NCBI RefSeq assembly: GCF_001945395.1
Contig: NZ_MSXV01000058.1
Span: 111,706-175,705 of the forward strand
Direction of reading: 5' to 3'
DNA: 64,000 nt
DNA from: Pseudomonas sp. PA15(2017)
GTDB taxonomy: Bacteria; Pseudomonadota; Gammaproteobacteria; Pseudomonadales; Pseudomonadaceae
The notes beneath the pieces are model-generated. The model was not told where the DNA came from and did not search any database. It saw nothing but the letters and a program-made list of their open reading frames with translations. Below are positions 15,956 to 23,474 of the stretch, piece by piece. A program made the position numbers and the translations under genes. How positions within the stretch are numbered: the first letter of the stretch is position 1; each line of letters begins with the position of its first letter.

Positions 15956-16653
15956 GCACGCCCCCTCTTCAGCTCGCGCAGCAGCACCCGGTAATGCGCG
16001 GTGATCTGCTTCAGCTCTTCGATGGTGTATTTGCGGGGGCGGTGGTCGGCTTCTAGCGCTTCCACTGCCTCGAGGCCGATACGCTCAATAAGGCCAAGGC
16101 GGAATCCGTTGCGCACCGATTCACCCTTGCGGGCGTACTTGGCCGAGCCACCGTTGCAGCCTTTGCACTGGAGCCAGATGTTGTTCTCTTCCAAGCGCAG
16201 CTCAGGGCGGGCGCCCTTGCTCAGGTAGTGACCAGCATCCCAGGCACCTCCGATAATCCAGCCCAACTCGGCTTGCACCTGATGCTGATCTTTGTCGCAG
16301 CTCATGCAGCCACTGCCGATGGACAATTCGTAGGTGCGGCGCCAATCCCTCACGGCCTTTTCGGCATCAGCCATGTGCTCGCCGTAGGTCTTCAGCTTTT
16401 CCCTGCGCACCTGGATCTCGCGCCGCTCCCGCTGCTCGATGGCCACGCGCGCCTTCTTCTGGTTCTCAGGCTGATCAGCGATGGCCAGGCCGCACTGCCA
16501 GCAGCACACCTTTTGGCCGATCGCGCCCGGTACCGGCGTGAATTTCTTGCCGCACGCTGGGTTGTCGCAGGTCTTCTGCCGCGGTGTGCGCGGCTTGATG
16601 CCGCTGGCCTTGGCCTTCAGGGGCGTCTTGCGCTTCAGTTCGGTGCGCTTCAC
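15952..16653 (-). CDS. ninG: NinG-like recombination protein
   Basis: 233 residues. The basic start MKRTELKRKTPLKAKASGI, the zinc ribbon CDNPACGKKF...CCWQC, the GSGCMSCDKD motif, the GAWDAGHYLSKGARPELRLE block and the CKGCNGG motif are all diagnostic of lambda NinG (Rap) family structure-specific nucleases, which act on recombination intermediates. It overlaps neighbours on both sides and lies in the leftward early operon downstream of replication genes, exactly as in lambdoid phages. Confidence 0.85.
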   Translation of the reverse strand: MKRTELKRKTPLKAKASGIKPRTPRQKTCDNPACGKKFTPVPGAIGQKVCCWQCGLAIADQPENQKKARVAIEQRERREIQVRREKLKTYGEHMADAEKAVRDWRRTYELSIGSGCMSCDKDQHQVQAELGWIIGGAWDAGHYLSKGARPELRLEENNIWLQCKGCNGGSAKYARKGESVRNGFRLGLIERIGLEAVEALEADHRPRKYTIEELKQITAHYRVLLRELKRGRA

Positions 16654-17276
16654 TGGCCACGGCCTCCCACATACCGCTGCAATCTCTCATTGCTCAGCTG
16701 CTCAGTGAGCTCGTTCACACGGGTTACCAAACGGCTCCGCTCTGAGTAGGCCATTTTGACCTTCAGGTTCATCTCCTCTACATCGCCTAGGCGGTTCAGC
16801 AGTTTGGTGAGCAGGAATTGCTCACGATCACGATTGGCCTCATGCCGCCAGTGCAGGATGTCGGAGTCTCGCGCATAGGTTTTGCGGTATAGCGCGGCCA
16901 GCCCGACCACTGGCTTGACGTGGCCACGGTTGTTCACCGTGAGCAGCCCCCAGCCTGGCGGCAATTCATCCGGGCTGATCAGCCCTTCTGGTGCCAAGAA
17001 GTAACGCCAGTTGCCGCATCCTCCGGTCGTACGGTGAGCTTTCTTGCGATCTGCCAGGAAGTCAGCCCTGCTGGTTTTGCATTCCACGACGATAGATCCA
17101 TCGTCATAGCTGCCGGCCGCGCGGAAGCCAATTGCATCAGGCACCTCGCCAGTCCACCCAGAGCGGCATTCGCTGACAGCAACATGGCAGCCAGGGCCGC
17201 CAGCCGAGTTGGGCCGTTTCAGCCACCTCACAGCGATCGCGCAGAGATCTGCATGGCTCATCGGTATCAGGCTCAC
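16650..17276 (-). CDS. Putative PD-(D/E)XK nuclease-like phage protein
   Basis: 208 residues beginning with a GTG overlapping the upstream stop (GTGA), or at an ATG at 17261. The core reads EVPDAIGF, then SIVVECKTSRADFLADRKK, which fits the D...(E)xK active-site pattern of restriction-endonuclease-fold nucleases. The C-terminal third is a charged coiled coil (VEEMNLKVKMAYSERSRLVT and on). It sits between DUF1367 and ninG genes in the nin-like region. Nuclease activity is inferred only from the motif. Confidence 0.5.
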   Translation of the reverse strand: MSLIPMSHADLCAIAVRWLKRPNSAGGPGCHVAVSECRSGWTGEVPDAIGFRAAGSYDDGSIVVECKTSRADFLADRKKAHRTTGGCGNWRYFLAPEGLISPDELPPGWGLLTVNNRGHVKPVVGLAALYRKTYARDSDILHWRHEANRDREQFLLTKLLNRLGDVEEMNLKVKMAYSERSRLVTRVNELTEQLSNERLQRYVGGRGQ

Positions 17277-17833
17277 TGCTCACGCTCCCCAGGCATCAGG
17301 CCCGTCATCTGCTCGATCGCTTCTTCGGTCAGCCCGGGCCAGTACTTCTCGATCAGGTGCTGGCAGATCCCGCGCCAGAACTCGCGGAAGCGCTCCTCGG
17401 TCATGTAGTCGAAGCTGATCGACTCGGGAATCTGGCGCATCACCCGGCCCAGGTCGGGGATGTCGAACGCCTCGTAGGTGCAGCACACGCTGGCGTCGAG
17501 CTGCAGTTTCTTGATCGTGGTGTGGGCGTCCAGGCCGTGGAATTTGTCGACCTGCTCGCTGACCATGCGGCCTAGGGCGTGCACCAGGCGGTGAAACTTC
17601 ACGTTGCGCGCCTTCTTGATCTCGCAGCGCACCTGGTCGCCGGCGCGATACTCTCGCTCGCGGCACAGAAACTGGTCGATGCTACTGTCGGCACACAACC
17701 CCATGCGCAGCTCACCGGTCTGCTCGTCGATCACCCGGCGCCATACCATGTAAATCGGGCGCGCAGCGCGTTTCTTCGCTGGCGACTTGGCGCCGGCCGT
17801 GCCTGTTGTGGCTGTCGCTGTGCTAGCCATCAC
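17273..17833 (-). CDS. DUF1367-like phage protein
   Basis: 186 residues. After a low-complexity Ala/Thr N-terminus come a beta-rich part and the helical C-terminus with IPESISFDYMTEERFREFWR and the conserved LPG-like WPGLTEEAIEQM. This layout matches DUF1367, a nin-region family in lambdoid prophages with no assigned activity. It overlaps the P-like gene by 4 bp. Confidence 0.6.
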   Translation of the reverse strand: MMASTATATTGTAGAKSPAKKRAARPIYMVWRRVIDEQTGELRMGLCADSSIDQFLCREREYRAGDQVRCEIKKARNVKFHRLVHALGRMVSEQVDKFHGLDAHTTIKKLQLDASVCCTYEAFDIPDLGRVMRQIPESISFDYMTEERFREFWRGICQHLIEKYWPGLTEEAIEQMTGLMPGEREQ

Positions 17834-18567
17834 TCCTCCTCACCACCACGAATACGCATCTGCTTGAGCAGCTGCAGGCGAGCCTGCTCGCCGGTCAGTT
17901 TGTCCAGGCCCTGTGAGCGCATCAGGTGTTGCACGGCCTGCTCGGCGCGCCGGTCAGCCTGCTCCGGCGTCAACTGTCCGCTCTGGTCTTCAATCCCCTG
18001 AAGCGGCTCCTCGAGCGGCAAACCCACGGCCAAGCGCCGGCGCAGCTGGAAATACGCGTGATCGAAACGCTTGCGTAGCGTCTCCTCGGGAATGCTGCTG
18101 CAACGCAGCCGGAACCAGCCAACAGACGAGCCCGCGAGGCGAACAGCCTCGTGACTCCAGCGGTGGCGCCCAGGGTTCGCACAGTTGCGCTCAACCTCCC
18201 GCCATGCTGCCTCGTCATCTGGCATGCCCAGATCAACGGCAGTCGGCACACAGAGCTTCACGAACTTGCCAATGCTGGGTGCGAAGTCGGTATCCAGCTG
18301 CCGGCACGCTTCGATGCCATAGCGCAGCTGCTCAACGGTCATAACACCCGCCCGAACAAAGCCCTTCACCCAAGTGCGTTTCGCGCGTTTCTCAGCCGCG
18401 TCGTTCGGCCAGGCCTGACGCCACGCGGGAAAGATCGCTTTCAGCTCCTCGAACAGCATGTTCACGATGCGAGCCGTTTCGTCGGTTGCCACTTTGGCCC
18501 GGGGATCGTCCACCTGCTCGGCCGGCAGGTTCGGCAGCGTTTTCAGCACGTCGCTTGCAGGTTTCAT
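17830..18567 (-). CDS. Phage replication protein P-like (helicase loader)
   Basis: 245 residues from the ATG at 18567, overlapping the O-like stop (ATGA). It has ARIVNMLFEELKAIFPAWRQ, TWVKGFVRAGVMTVEQLRYG and FAPSIGKFVKLC, the helical blocks of the lambda P family (replication P), which recruits host DnaB helicase to the origin. Position straight after the O-like gene supports the role. Confidence 0.75.
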   Translation of the reverse strand: MKPASDVLKTLPNLPAEQVDDPRAKVATDETARIVNMLFEELKAIFPAWRQAWPNDAAEKRAKRTWVKGFVRAGVMTVEQLRYGIEACRQLDTDFAPSIGKFVKLCVPTAVDLGMPDDEAAWREVERNCANPGRHRWSHEAVRLAGSSVGWFRLRCSSIPEETLRKRFDHAYFQLRRRLAVGLPLEEPLQGIEDQSGQLTPEQADRRAEQAVQHLMRSQGLDKLTGEQARLQLLKQMRIRGGEEE

Positions 18568-19475
18568 AGGCCGTCGTCCTCGTGGATCCACTTCGTGTCA
18601 TCGACGGCACCGCCGTCGGCAGGCTTGGCCAGGCCACGCTTCTCCAGATCGCCCTGAGCCGTACGCATCCAGCGGCGCCAGGTGGCCTGCCAGTCGGCCA
18701 TCGGCTTGCCGGTACCGGTCCAGTAGTCGATGAACTGCTCCGTCTCGCGGTCGAGCGTCACCGCAGGCGCCTTCTCGGCAGCCCAGGCCAGCATTTCAGG
18801 GGTCATCAGGAATGGCAGCGGTAGCGGGCGCTTCGGCTTAGCCTTCGCGGATTTCTCAGCAGAGGCAGCCGGGGCCTTGGCTTTCGGTTTCGGCTTGGCA
18901 GGTGCCTTACCCCCAGCAGGGGGGAAAGGGGGGTTATTACTCTTATCTACTCTTATCTTCTCTGGTGCGTCACCAGCGTCACTTTTGTCACCTGTGACGG
19001 GAGGTGCGTCACTGTGACCGTCACCAGACGTCACATTCTGGGCGGCTTTTTTCCGTTGCCGATAAGCTGCAGTCCGCGCCGCACTAGTACTCTGTCGTTT
19101 CCCCGCCGAATCACGCACCGCAGGTTGCCGCTCGTCCCAACTCGCCAGCCGCCCGGTAATGATCATGCCCCGCTCTGCCATAGCAGCAACGATCAGCGCA
19201 CATTTGCCGTCGCCGAAGCCCAGCAGAACGTCGTGGTCGTCACAGTTGAAACTCGTCACGTCACCGCGCGTCACCGGCGTCACATCGGCGTCACCACCGT
19301 CACATGTGACGTCACACGGCGTCACAGGCGCGTCACACACAGGCACCGCGCTCGCACACTCAAGTAGGCACGCCCATACAGCCAGCACCTCGCCCACGCT
19401 CGCGCCGGACATTCGTGCAACACGCTGAAATTTCGGGTCAGTCACAGTCCCGTGCCACCACCTGAGCCAATCCAT
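18564..19475 (-). CDS. Replication initiation protein, O-like, with embedded origin repeats
   Basis: 303 residues. The N-terminus MDWLRWWHGTVTDPKFQRVA is typical of phage and prophage replication proteins with an N-terminal winged helix. A Lys/Ala/Pro linker (about 185-215) leads to a C-terminal DnaT/O-like domain (LDRETEQFIDYWTGTGKPMA, WQATWRRWMRT). As in lambda O, the origin appears to lie inside the gene: the DNA coding for residues about 47-79 and 147-170 is packed with GTCAC repeats. It would bind these and hand over to the P-like loader. Confidence 0.75.
   Translation of the reverse strand: MDWLRWWHGTVTDPKFQRVARMSGASVGEVLAVWACLLECASAVPVCDAPVTPCDVTCDGGDADVTPVTRGDVTSFNCDDHDVLLGFGDGKCALIVAAMAERGMIITGRLASWDERQPAVRDSAGKRQSTSAARTAAYRQRKKAAQNVTSGDGHSDAPPVTGDKSDAGDAPEKIRVDKSNNPPFPPAGGKAPAKPKPKAKAPAASAEKSAKAKPKRPLPLPFLMTPEMLAWAAEKAPAVTLDRETEQFIDYWTGTGKPMADWQATWRRWMRTAQGDLEKRGLAKPADGGAVDDTKWIHEDDGL
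18930..19034. other. Candidate phage replication origin: AT-rich repeats plus GTCAC cluster A
   Basis: Eight GTCAC pentamers (six direct, two inverted) occupy 18969-19034. Immediately to the left, 18935-18962 is a thymine-rich stretch with a tandem 10-base repeat (ACTCTTATCT twice), a good candidate for strand opening. Together they resemble the iterons plus AT-rich arrangement of lambdoid origins inside O. Confidence 0.6.
19239..19336. repeat. GTCAC iteron cluster B in O-like gene
   Basis: Eleven GTCAC pentamers (ten direct, one inverted) in 98 bp, spaced irregularly at 5-16 bp. Such density is far above chance, and makes the protein locally rich in Val-Thr. Likely a second set of initiator-binding sites. 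Confidence 0.6.
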
Positions 19476-19675
19476 CAGCGCGCCTCGCCTGTAAGCGCTT
19501 CGCTGACGATCTTCACGACGGCCTGCTCAAGCGTGAGCCCGGCCGCGCGCGCGGCTACCTCGAGCCGCGTTCGCTCGCGTGTTGTCATCTCGCCGATCGC
19601 CTTGGCTACAAGGTTGTGATTGGCGTCTGGTGTTGTCCTGCTCAACAGGGCCTCCCGCGGGCCTTCATGCCGCAT
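19475..19675 (-). CDS. Small early protein of unknown function
   Basis: 66 residues starting at the ATG at 19675, inside the end of the preceding gene, and ending in a 4-bp overlap with the O-like gene. The C-terminal half (TTRERTRLEVAARAAGLTLE followed by a short helix) looks like a small ribbon- or helix-type DNA-associated domain. No family recognised. Confidence 0.5.
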   Translation of the reverse strand: MRHEGPREALLSRTTPDANHNLVAKAIGEMTTRERTRLEVAARAAGLTLEQAVVKIVSEALTGEAR

Positions 19676-19847
19676 TGCTGATTGCCTTACGCTCTTCTTC
19701 ATCGAGCCAACGCTCGACAATCTCCCGGACCAGCACCGCGCGGCGTTTCCGCTGCTTGCGGCACTGCTCCAGGATCCGGCCGAGGGTTTCATCGTCGAAT
19801 CGGGCTTTGATTTCGTGGTGCTTGATGAAGTCTGAAAACTCACACAT
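19665..19847 (-). CDS. Small ribbon-helix-helix-like protein
   Basis: 60 residues (MCEFSDFIKHHEIKARFDDE...). The short strand EIKARF followed by two helices rich in Arg/Lys and the REIVERWLDEEE end suits an Arc/MetJ-like DNA-binding protein. It follows the cro-like gene in the leftward early operon and overlaps the next start. Confidence 0.5.
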   Translation of the reverse strand: MCEFSDFIKHHEIKARFDDETLGRILEQCRKQRKRRAVLVREIVERWLDEEERKAISNAA

Positions 19848-19868
19848 CGATTGGCCTGCTGGTGATCA

Positions 19869-20069
19869 TCAGGAAGGTACCTGCTGTGCGGGCTCGTCAT
19901 CTTGGCGCGCTTCGATAGCTCCGCCAGATGCTTTTTCAAGAACGCACTGCTGCTGGTAGGAGAACCCGCCAGCAGACTTGCACTGAGATACGCGCCCAGG
20001 GCTTACGCCAAGGGCGGCAGCCAACGCCCTGCCTGTCTTGAAATGGGCAACTGCTTCTTCGTAGGTCAT
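19869..20069 (-). CDS. Cro/YdaS-type regulator
   Basis: 66 residues. GRALAAALGVSPGRVSQCKS is a helix-turn-helix, and the YQQQCVLEKASGGAIEA ending matches the YdaS/Cro group of phage antirepressors. It is divergent from the CI-type gene and shares its operator region, the defining layout of a lysogeny switch. Start ATG at 20069 with GGAG 8-9 bases upstream. It should repress cI and limit early transcription during lytic growth. Confidence 0.75.
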   Translation of the reverse strand: MTYEEAVAHFKTGRALAAALGVSPGRVSQCKSAGGFSYQQQCVLEKASGGAIEARQDDEPAQQVPS

Positions 20070-20094
20070 GTCCTAGCTCCACGGGTTTTTCAGG

Positions 20095-20123
20095 AGTTTA
20101 GAAAGGTAAACAGAAAGAAGCAA
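20095..20123 (-). promoter_or_regulatory. Leftward early promoter with operator (controls cro and replication genes)
   Basis: On the minus strand TTGCTT (20118-20123) and TAAACT (20095-20100) are spaced by 17 bp. The segment 20095-20113 reads CTGTTTACCTTTCTAAACT on the minus strand and is identical at 17 of 19 positions to the rightward promoter at 21393-21411, including an operator half-site pair TTTAG/CTAAA that covers the -10. Confidence 0.6.
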
Positions 20124-20143
20124 GATAACAAAACACGGTAAGG

Positions 20144-20157
20144 TTTAGAATCCTAAA
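20144..20157 (+). promoter_or_regulatory. CI/Cro operator and cI -10 (leaderless start)
   Basis: TTTAG-AATC-CTAAA is a perfect palindrome with the same half-sites as the other two operators. TAGAAT at 20146-20151 is a good -10 lying 7 bases before the cI ATG at 20159, so the transcript would begin at or near the A of the start codon. No ribosome-binding site precedes the ATG. Confidence 0.6.
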
Positions 20158-20158
20158 T

Positions 20159-20902
20159 ATGGAATTCAAAGACAGATTCAGAGCGCGGCTTGATGAGCTC
20201 GCCATATCGCAGACTGACCTTGCGAAACGTGTAGGTGTCTCGAAGTCGACCATCACCTTTTGGCTCAATGGCACCAACAAGATGAAGGCCGAGAACCTTA
20301 TGGCCTTGGCCAAGGCTCTCGGCTGCTCTGCACGATGGCTCGCTACTGGAGAAGGAACCCCCGTTCCCGTTGTTCCGGCAGGTGTAATATCTCTCGCGAA
20401 GCCCTGGCTTGACATGGACGCAAGTGATTATGAGAAAGACCGGACGGAGTCGGATAACTCCCCTTCGGAAAGCGAGTACGCCTTGATTCCTCAGTACTCA
20501 GCCAAGGGTGAGTGCGGTGACGGTTTTCTGAATGACCATGTCGAGGTTAAGGGCGGGCTAGCCTTCAAGCGGGAATGGCTCAAACGCATGAGCGCAAAGC
20601 CGGAAAATCTGTTCGTGATTTATGCCGAAGGCGACAGCATGGAGCCGTATATTTTCGATGGCGACGTCGTGCTCTTCGACGTATCGGATACCGACCCGCG
20701 CGATCGCCAGGCATACGCGATTCGCAGACCTGATGGCGGCATAAGCATCAAGCGGATCATCCAGCAGCTATCTGGCGCCTGGCTGATCCGCAGCGACAAC
20801 GCCGACAAGCTCGCCTATCCAGACGAACCTGTCAGCCCTGCGGTATTACACGACATGCCGATTCTGGGTCGCGTCATCTGGCGCGGCGGCGCGATGGGCT
20901 AA
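20159..20902 (+). CDS. CI-type phage repressor with S24 peptidase domain
   Basis: 247 residues. Residues 17-60 form the helix-turn-helix (QTDLAKRVGVSKSTITFWLN). The C-terminal half is a LexA/CI-type S24 peptidase with catalytic Ser160 in YAEGDSMEPYIFDGD and Lys198 in GGISIKRI, so RecA-stimulated self-cleavage and SOS induction are expected. The usual Ala-Gly cleavage pair is not evident; the candidate stretch is SAKGECGDG near residue 117. The gene appears to be leaderless, as lambda cI is from PRM. It keeps the prophage silent by binding the TTTAG-N4-CTAAA operators on both sides. Confidence 0.9.
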   Translation: MEFKDRFRARLDELAISQTDLAKRVGVSKSTITFWLNGTNKMKAENLMALAKALGCSARWLATGEGTPVPVVPAGVISLAKPWLDMDASDYEKDRTESDNSPSESEYALIPQYSAKGECGDGFLNDHVEVKGGLAFKREWLKRMSAKPENLFVIYAEGDSMEPYIFDGDVVLFDVSDTDPRDRQAYAIRRPDGGISIKRIIQQLSGAWLIRSDNADKLAYPDEPVSPAVLHDMPILGRVIWRGGAMG

Positions 20903-21382
20903 CTCTCGCATTTCCACTTCAAGCGCCTGGTCGAAACGCTTGTTTAACGCCGAACTCAGGAGGCAGGCTCTGATCAGAGCAGGCAAGCTGATAAAAAGGT
21001 CTATTGCCAAAGCCAGGATCACACTGATGTGGCCAGCTAGGCAGCTCACGAAAAAGGCCGCCCAGAATATTCGAAAACAGCGGTTAATCCTTGCTTCGAT
21101 CATCCTTTGTTCTTGTCGGGTGATGATTGGCGCCATCGGGCTATCGCTAATTCCAGAAGTGCCCGCATCCTCTTTCCTTCTGCACATGCAATTTGCCTCT
21201 AAGGTTTTCATCTTTACCGCTAGCTCCGCCGCCGCCATCTATTACAAGCACTGCAGCCTGAAACGCCGAAGTGGCCGCAAGTCGTTGCGACGCAGGCACT
21301 GAACCACCCTCCATAGACCGCTATCCAGCCCCTCAGGAAGGCTAACATTTGCCTAAACAGTTTTGAAAACTAAATTATATGC
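20903..21382. other. Low-GC region after cI with two competing ORFs, no firm gene
   Basis: Two frames overlap head-on here. On the plus strand a TTG-started frame (20940-21302, 120 residues) and on the minus strand a frame running 21238-20846 (up to 130 residues), whose middle is strongly hydrophobic (FWAAFFVSCLAGHISVILAL). The minus frame overlaps the end of cI by 57 bp. Neither has a convincing ribosome-binding site or recognised family. A membrane exclusion protein on the minus strand is possible, but I do not call either gene. Confidence 0.3.
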
Positions 21383-21411
21383 TTGACGAAATCTGTTTAG
21401 CTTTCTAAATT
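21383..21411 (+). promoter_or_regulatory. Rightward early promoter with operator
   Basis: TTGACG (21383-21388) and TAAATT (21406-21411) are 17 bp apart. The palindrome TTTAG-CTTT-CTAAA (21396-21409) covers the -10, matching the cI and cro operators. An upstream CTAAACAG (21353-21360) mirrors CTGTTTAG (21393-21400). It should drive the long plus-strand operon starting at 21451 and be repressed by CI. Confidence 0.65.
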
Positions 21412-21450
21412 TGCCTCACGTAGCCGCTACTGGCCACCACGGAGGCAACC

Positions 21451-21810
21451 ATGCACCTAACCCAAAATCAGATCGCAAGCGCACCTGCTAACGGCGCCCT
21501 CAGCCTGGTTGAGCTGCATCGCCAGTCAATGCGCATTCGCTCGCTGGACGCCATGAAGCTGATCGTCATCAACGAGCTTCAGCAAGGCGAGCCGGCCCTG
21601 TGCAGCGCCTTCGCGGACTTCTGCGCTACCCGCCTCGACCGAGACACCACTGTCGCCCTGTGCCTTTCGCGCATCCACCGCGACAACAGCCTGCAGGGCG
21701 TTGCCTTGAAATGGCTGCGTGAGCATGTCGACCAGTGCCAGGAAGAGTTCGCCGCCGAGGAAGTTGAGCGCCGCATTGCCGCCGCCCCTCTGCAGGAGCT
21801 GCCGCAGTGA
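21451..21810 (+). CDS. First gene of rightward early operon, unknown function
   Basis: 119 residues with CGGAGGCAACC before the ATG. Mainly helical (SLVELHRQSMRIRSLDAMKL, then SLQGVALKWLREHVDQCQEE). No family recognised. Being first behind the CI-controlled promoter it may be an early regulator or host-interacting protein, but nothing in the sequence shows this. Confidence 0.6.
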   Translation: MHLTQNQIASAPANGALSLVELHRQSMRIRSLDAMKLIVINELQQGEPALCSAFADFCATRLDRDTTVALCLSRIHRDNSLQGVALKWLREHVDQCQEEFAAEEVERRIAAAPLQELPQ

Positions 21811-21965
21811 TCACGCACAACGCATGGCGCATGAACCTCGATCCACGCGATCCCGACTATTTGGACCCGCTAACTCCCGAACAGGAGGAAGAAGAGGCCG
21901 AGGGCGAGATCTATGTCGGCGAAGGCAATGAGCTGTTCCGCAGCTGGGATTTCGACCATGTCTGA
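21807..21965 (+). CDS. Small acidic early protein
   Basis: 52 residues from a GTG overlapping the previous stop (GTGA). Very acidic middle (PLTPEQEEEEAEGEIYVGEG). Ends inside the start of the next gene. Too short for the usual ORF cut-off but the overlap chain supports it. Confidence 0.5.
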   Translation: MITHNAWRMNLDPRDPDYLDPLTPEQEEEEAEGEIYVGEGNELFRSWDFDHV

Positions 21966-22167
21966 GATCTCCCACCGCCTTATACGCAAGGCCATTCGCG
22001 ACTTGGGCAAATGCACGTCCGAGATCACCCGGTCGATTTGCTGGGCAGGGTCGACCGCGATGATCGAGCTCGCCTATGCAGAGAGCCTTATCACCGGCGC
22101 CGAGCACGACCAGTACCGCAACGAGGTCGAGCAGGCCGACAGGAAATTAGGAGGGGTGGATGCCTAA
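21958..22167 (+). CDS. Small helical early protein
   Basis: 69 residues (starts MSEISHRLIRKAIRDLGKCT). Helical throughout, with Cys at 19 and 28. It overlaps both neighbours by 8 bp. No family recognised. Confidence 0.5.
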   Translation: MSEISHRLIRKAIRDLGKCTSEITRSICWAGSTAMIELAYAESLITGAEHDQYRNEVEQADRKLGGVDA

Positions 22168-22300
22168 GCCATTTACCGGACGTTGCTTCGCCCAGGCACT
22201 GGCCCGCGCTATTGCCGCCGGCCTCACCAGCCCGACACAGATCAAGCGCACGGTTCGCCGCCGCGGTATCTGGTTCATCACCTGTGAGGTGCCGGCATGA
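22160..22300 (+). CDS. Small basic early protein
   Basis: 46 residues (starts MPKPFTGRCFAQALARAIAA), preceded by TTAGGAGGGGTGG, a strong ribosome-binding site. The Arg-rich stretch TQIKRTVRRRGIW could contact nucleic acid. It overlaps the next gene by ATGA. Confidence 0.5.
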   Translation: MPKPFTGRCFAQALARAIAAGLTSPTQIKRTVRRRGIWFITCEVPA

Positions 22301-22416
22301 CCCAATACCAGCGAGCCCGCCGCATCGTGCTCTGGCGCAGTTTCGCCGCAGCACTCGCCCTCTTCCTCGGTTTCATTCTCGCGCTCGGCCTGGCCGATCG
22401 CATCGCCAGTTGGTGA
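22297..22416 (+). CDS. Single-span membrane mini-protein
   Basis: 39 residues: basic N-terminus MTQYQRARRIVLWR followed by one membrane helix (FAAALALFLGFILALGLA) and a short tail. Translationally coupled to its neighbour. Role unknown; small membrane proteins in phage early operons often act in exclusion or on host energy metabolism. Confidence 0.5.
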   Translation: MTQYQRARRIVLWRSFAAALALFLGFILALGLADRIASW

Positions 22417-22421
22417 CCAGC

Positions 22422-22679
22422 ATGACAACAGCCACACCGGATCTGACAGGCAAAACGATCATCCGCCTGCCTGAAGTGATGAAAAAGACCGGCCTCTCTC
22501 GCGCAACGATCTATCGCCGCATGGCGGCCGGCACGTTCCCCAAGTCGATTTCCATCGGCGACTCGGAAGCCCGCCAAGCCCCTGTCGGCTGGCTGCTCGA
22601 CGAGATCGAAGCCTGGATCGCACAACGCATCAACGGCCGCACTGTCGCTGGCCACACCGACCAAAGCGCCGCGGCATAG
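22422..22679 (+). CDS. AlpA-like regulator / excisionase-type protein
   Basis: 85 residues from the ATG at 22422. IIRLPEVMKKTGLSRATIYR followed by MAAGTFPKSISIG and VGWLLDEIEAWIAQR is the textbook AlpA/phage regulator pattern, a winged helix-turn-helix of the MerR/excisionase type. It could act as excisionase for the unseen integrase or as a transcription activator. Position near the start of the rightward early operon suits either. Confidence 0.8.
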   Translation: MTTATPDLTGKTIIRLPEVMKKTGLSRATIYRRMAAGTFPKSISIGDSEARQAPVGWLLDEIEAWIAQRINGRTVAGHTDQSAAA

Positions 22680-22689
22680 GAGAACCACC

Positions 22690-23469
22690 ATGGCCCAGGA
22701 AAAGAGCAGCCCCCACATGCAGATGTGGGATGCGGTGAAGACGACCGACACCAAGTACACCAAGACTCAGCAGCTGGACGGCCGCCCGGTCACCAGCATC
22801 AACGGTCTGTACCTGGTGCAGCGCGCCACTGAGATGTTCGGCCCGATCGGTAAGGGCTGGGGCTACGAGATTCTGGTCGACCGCTTCGACGAAGGCGCGC
22901 CAATTACTGGCAAAGATGGCGAGGTGGTGGGCCGCGAGCAGGTGCACACCATCCAGATCAAGCTCTGGTACGTCCGCGGTGGCAAGCGTAACCACGTTAT
23001 CCATTACGGCCACACCCCTTTCGTTCGCAAAAGCCAGTACGGGGCGTTCACCGACTTTGACGCGCCCAAGAAGAGCCTGACTGACGCCATCAAGAAGTGC
23101 CTGAGCATGCTCGGCTTCAGCGCCGACGTGCACCTTGGGATGTTCGAAGACGAGGTCTATCTCGAAGGCCTGAAGCTGAAACAGCGCCTTGAGGAAGCCG
23201 GAGAACACGGCGCCCAAGAGGTGATGAACGAGGCCAAATCGGAGTTCCGCATCTGGATCGACACCCAGATCCAGATCCTGGCCAAGGCCAACAACCAGCG
23301 CGCCTTGGAAGCGCTCCGCAAAAGGATCTGCGCCACGGCCCGCGAAAAAGCTGAGGTCGTGAACTACGACCCAAGCGACATCGAGCAACGCATCAACGAG
23401 GCGGCGGCAGAGCGCATGGCCTTCCTCGACGAGAAATACCCAACCGCACGCCTCACCCAACCGGAGTAA
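22690..23469 (+). CDS. Putative single-strand annealing recombinase (Rad52/Sak3-like)
   Basis: 259 residues. SINGLYLVQRATEMFGPIGK, the GWGYEI strand, the beta-hairpin rich middle and KKSLTDAIKKCLSMLGFSAD are characteristic of phage annealing proteins of the Rad52-like superfamily (Sak3 type). The C-terminal quarter is a charged helical extension. These proteins pair single strands during phage recombination. It precedes a coiled-coil gene and a DnaQ-like exonuclease, which supports a recombination cassette. Confidence 0.65.
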   Translation: MAQEKSSPHMQMWDAVKTTDTKYTKTQQLDGRPVTSINGLYLVQRATEMFGPIGKGWGYEILVDRFDEGAPITGKDGEVVGREQVHTIQIKLWYVRGGKRNHVIHYGHTPFVRKSQYGAFTDFDAPKKSLTDAIKKCLSMLGFSADVHLGMFEDEVYLEGLKLKQRLEEAGEHGAQEVMNEAKSEFRIWIDTQIQILAKANNQRALEALRKRICATAREKAEVVNYDPSDIEQRINEAAAERMAFLDEKYPTARLTQPE

Positions 23470-23474
23470 CCGCC

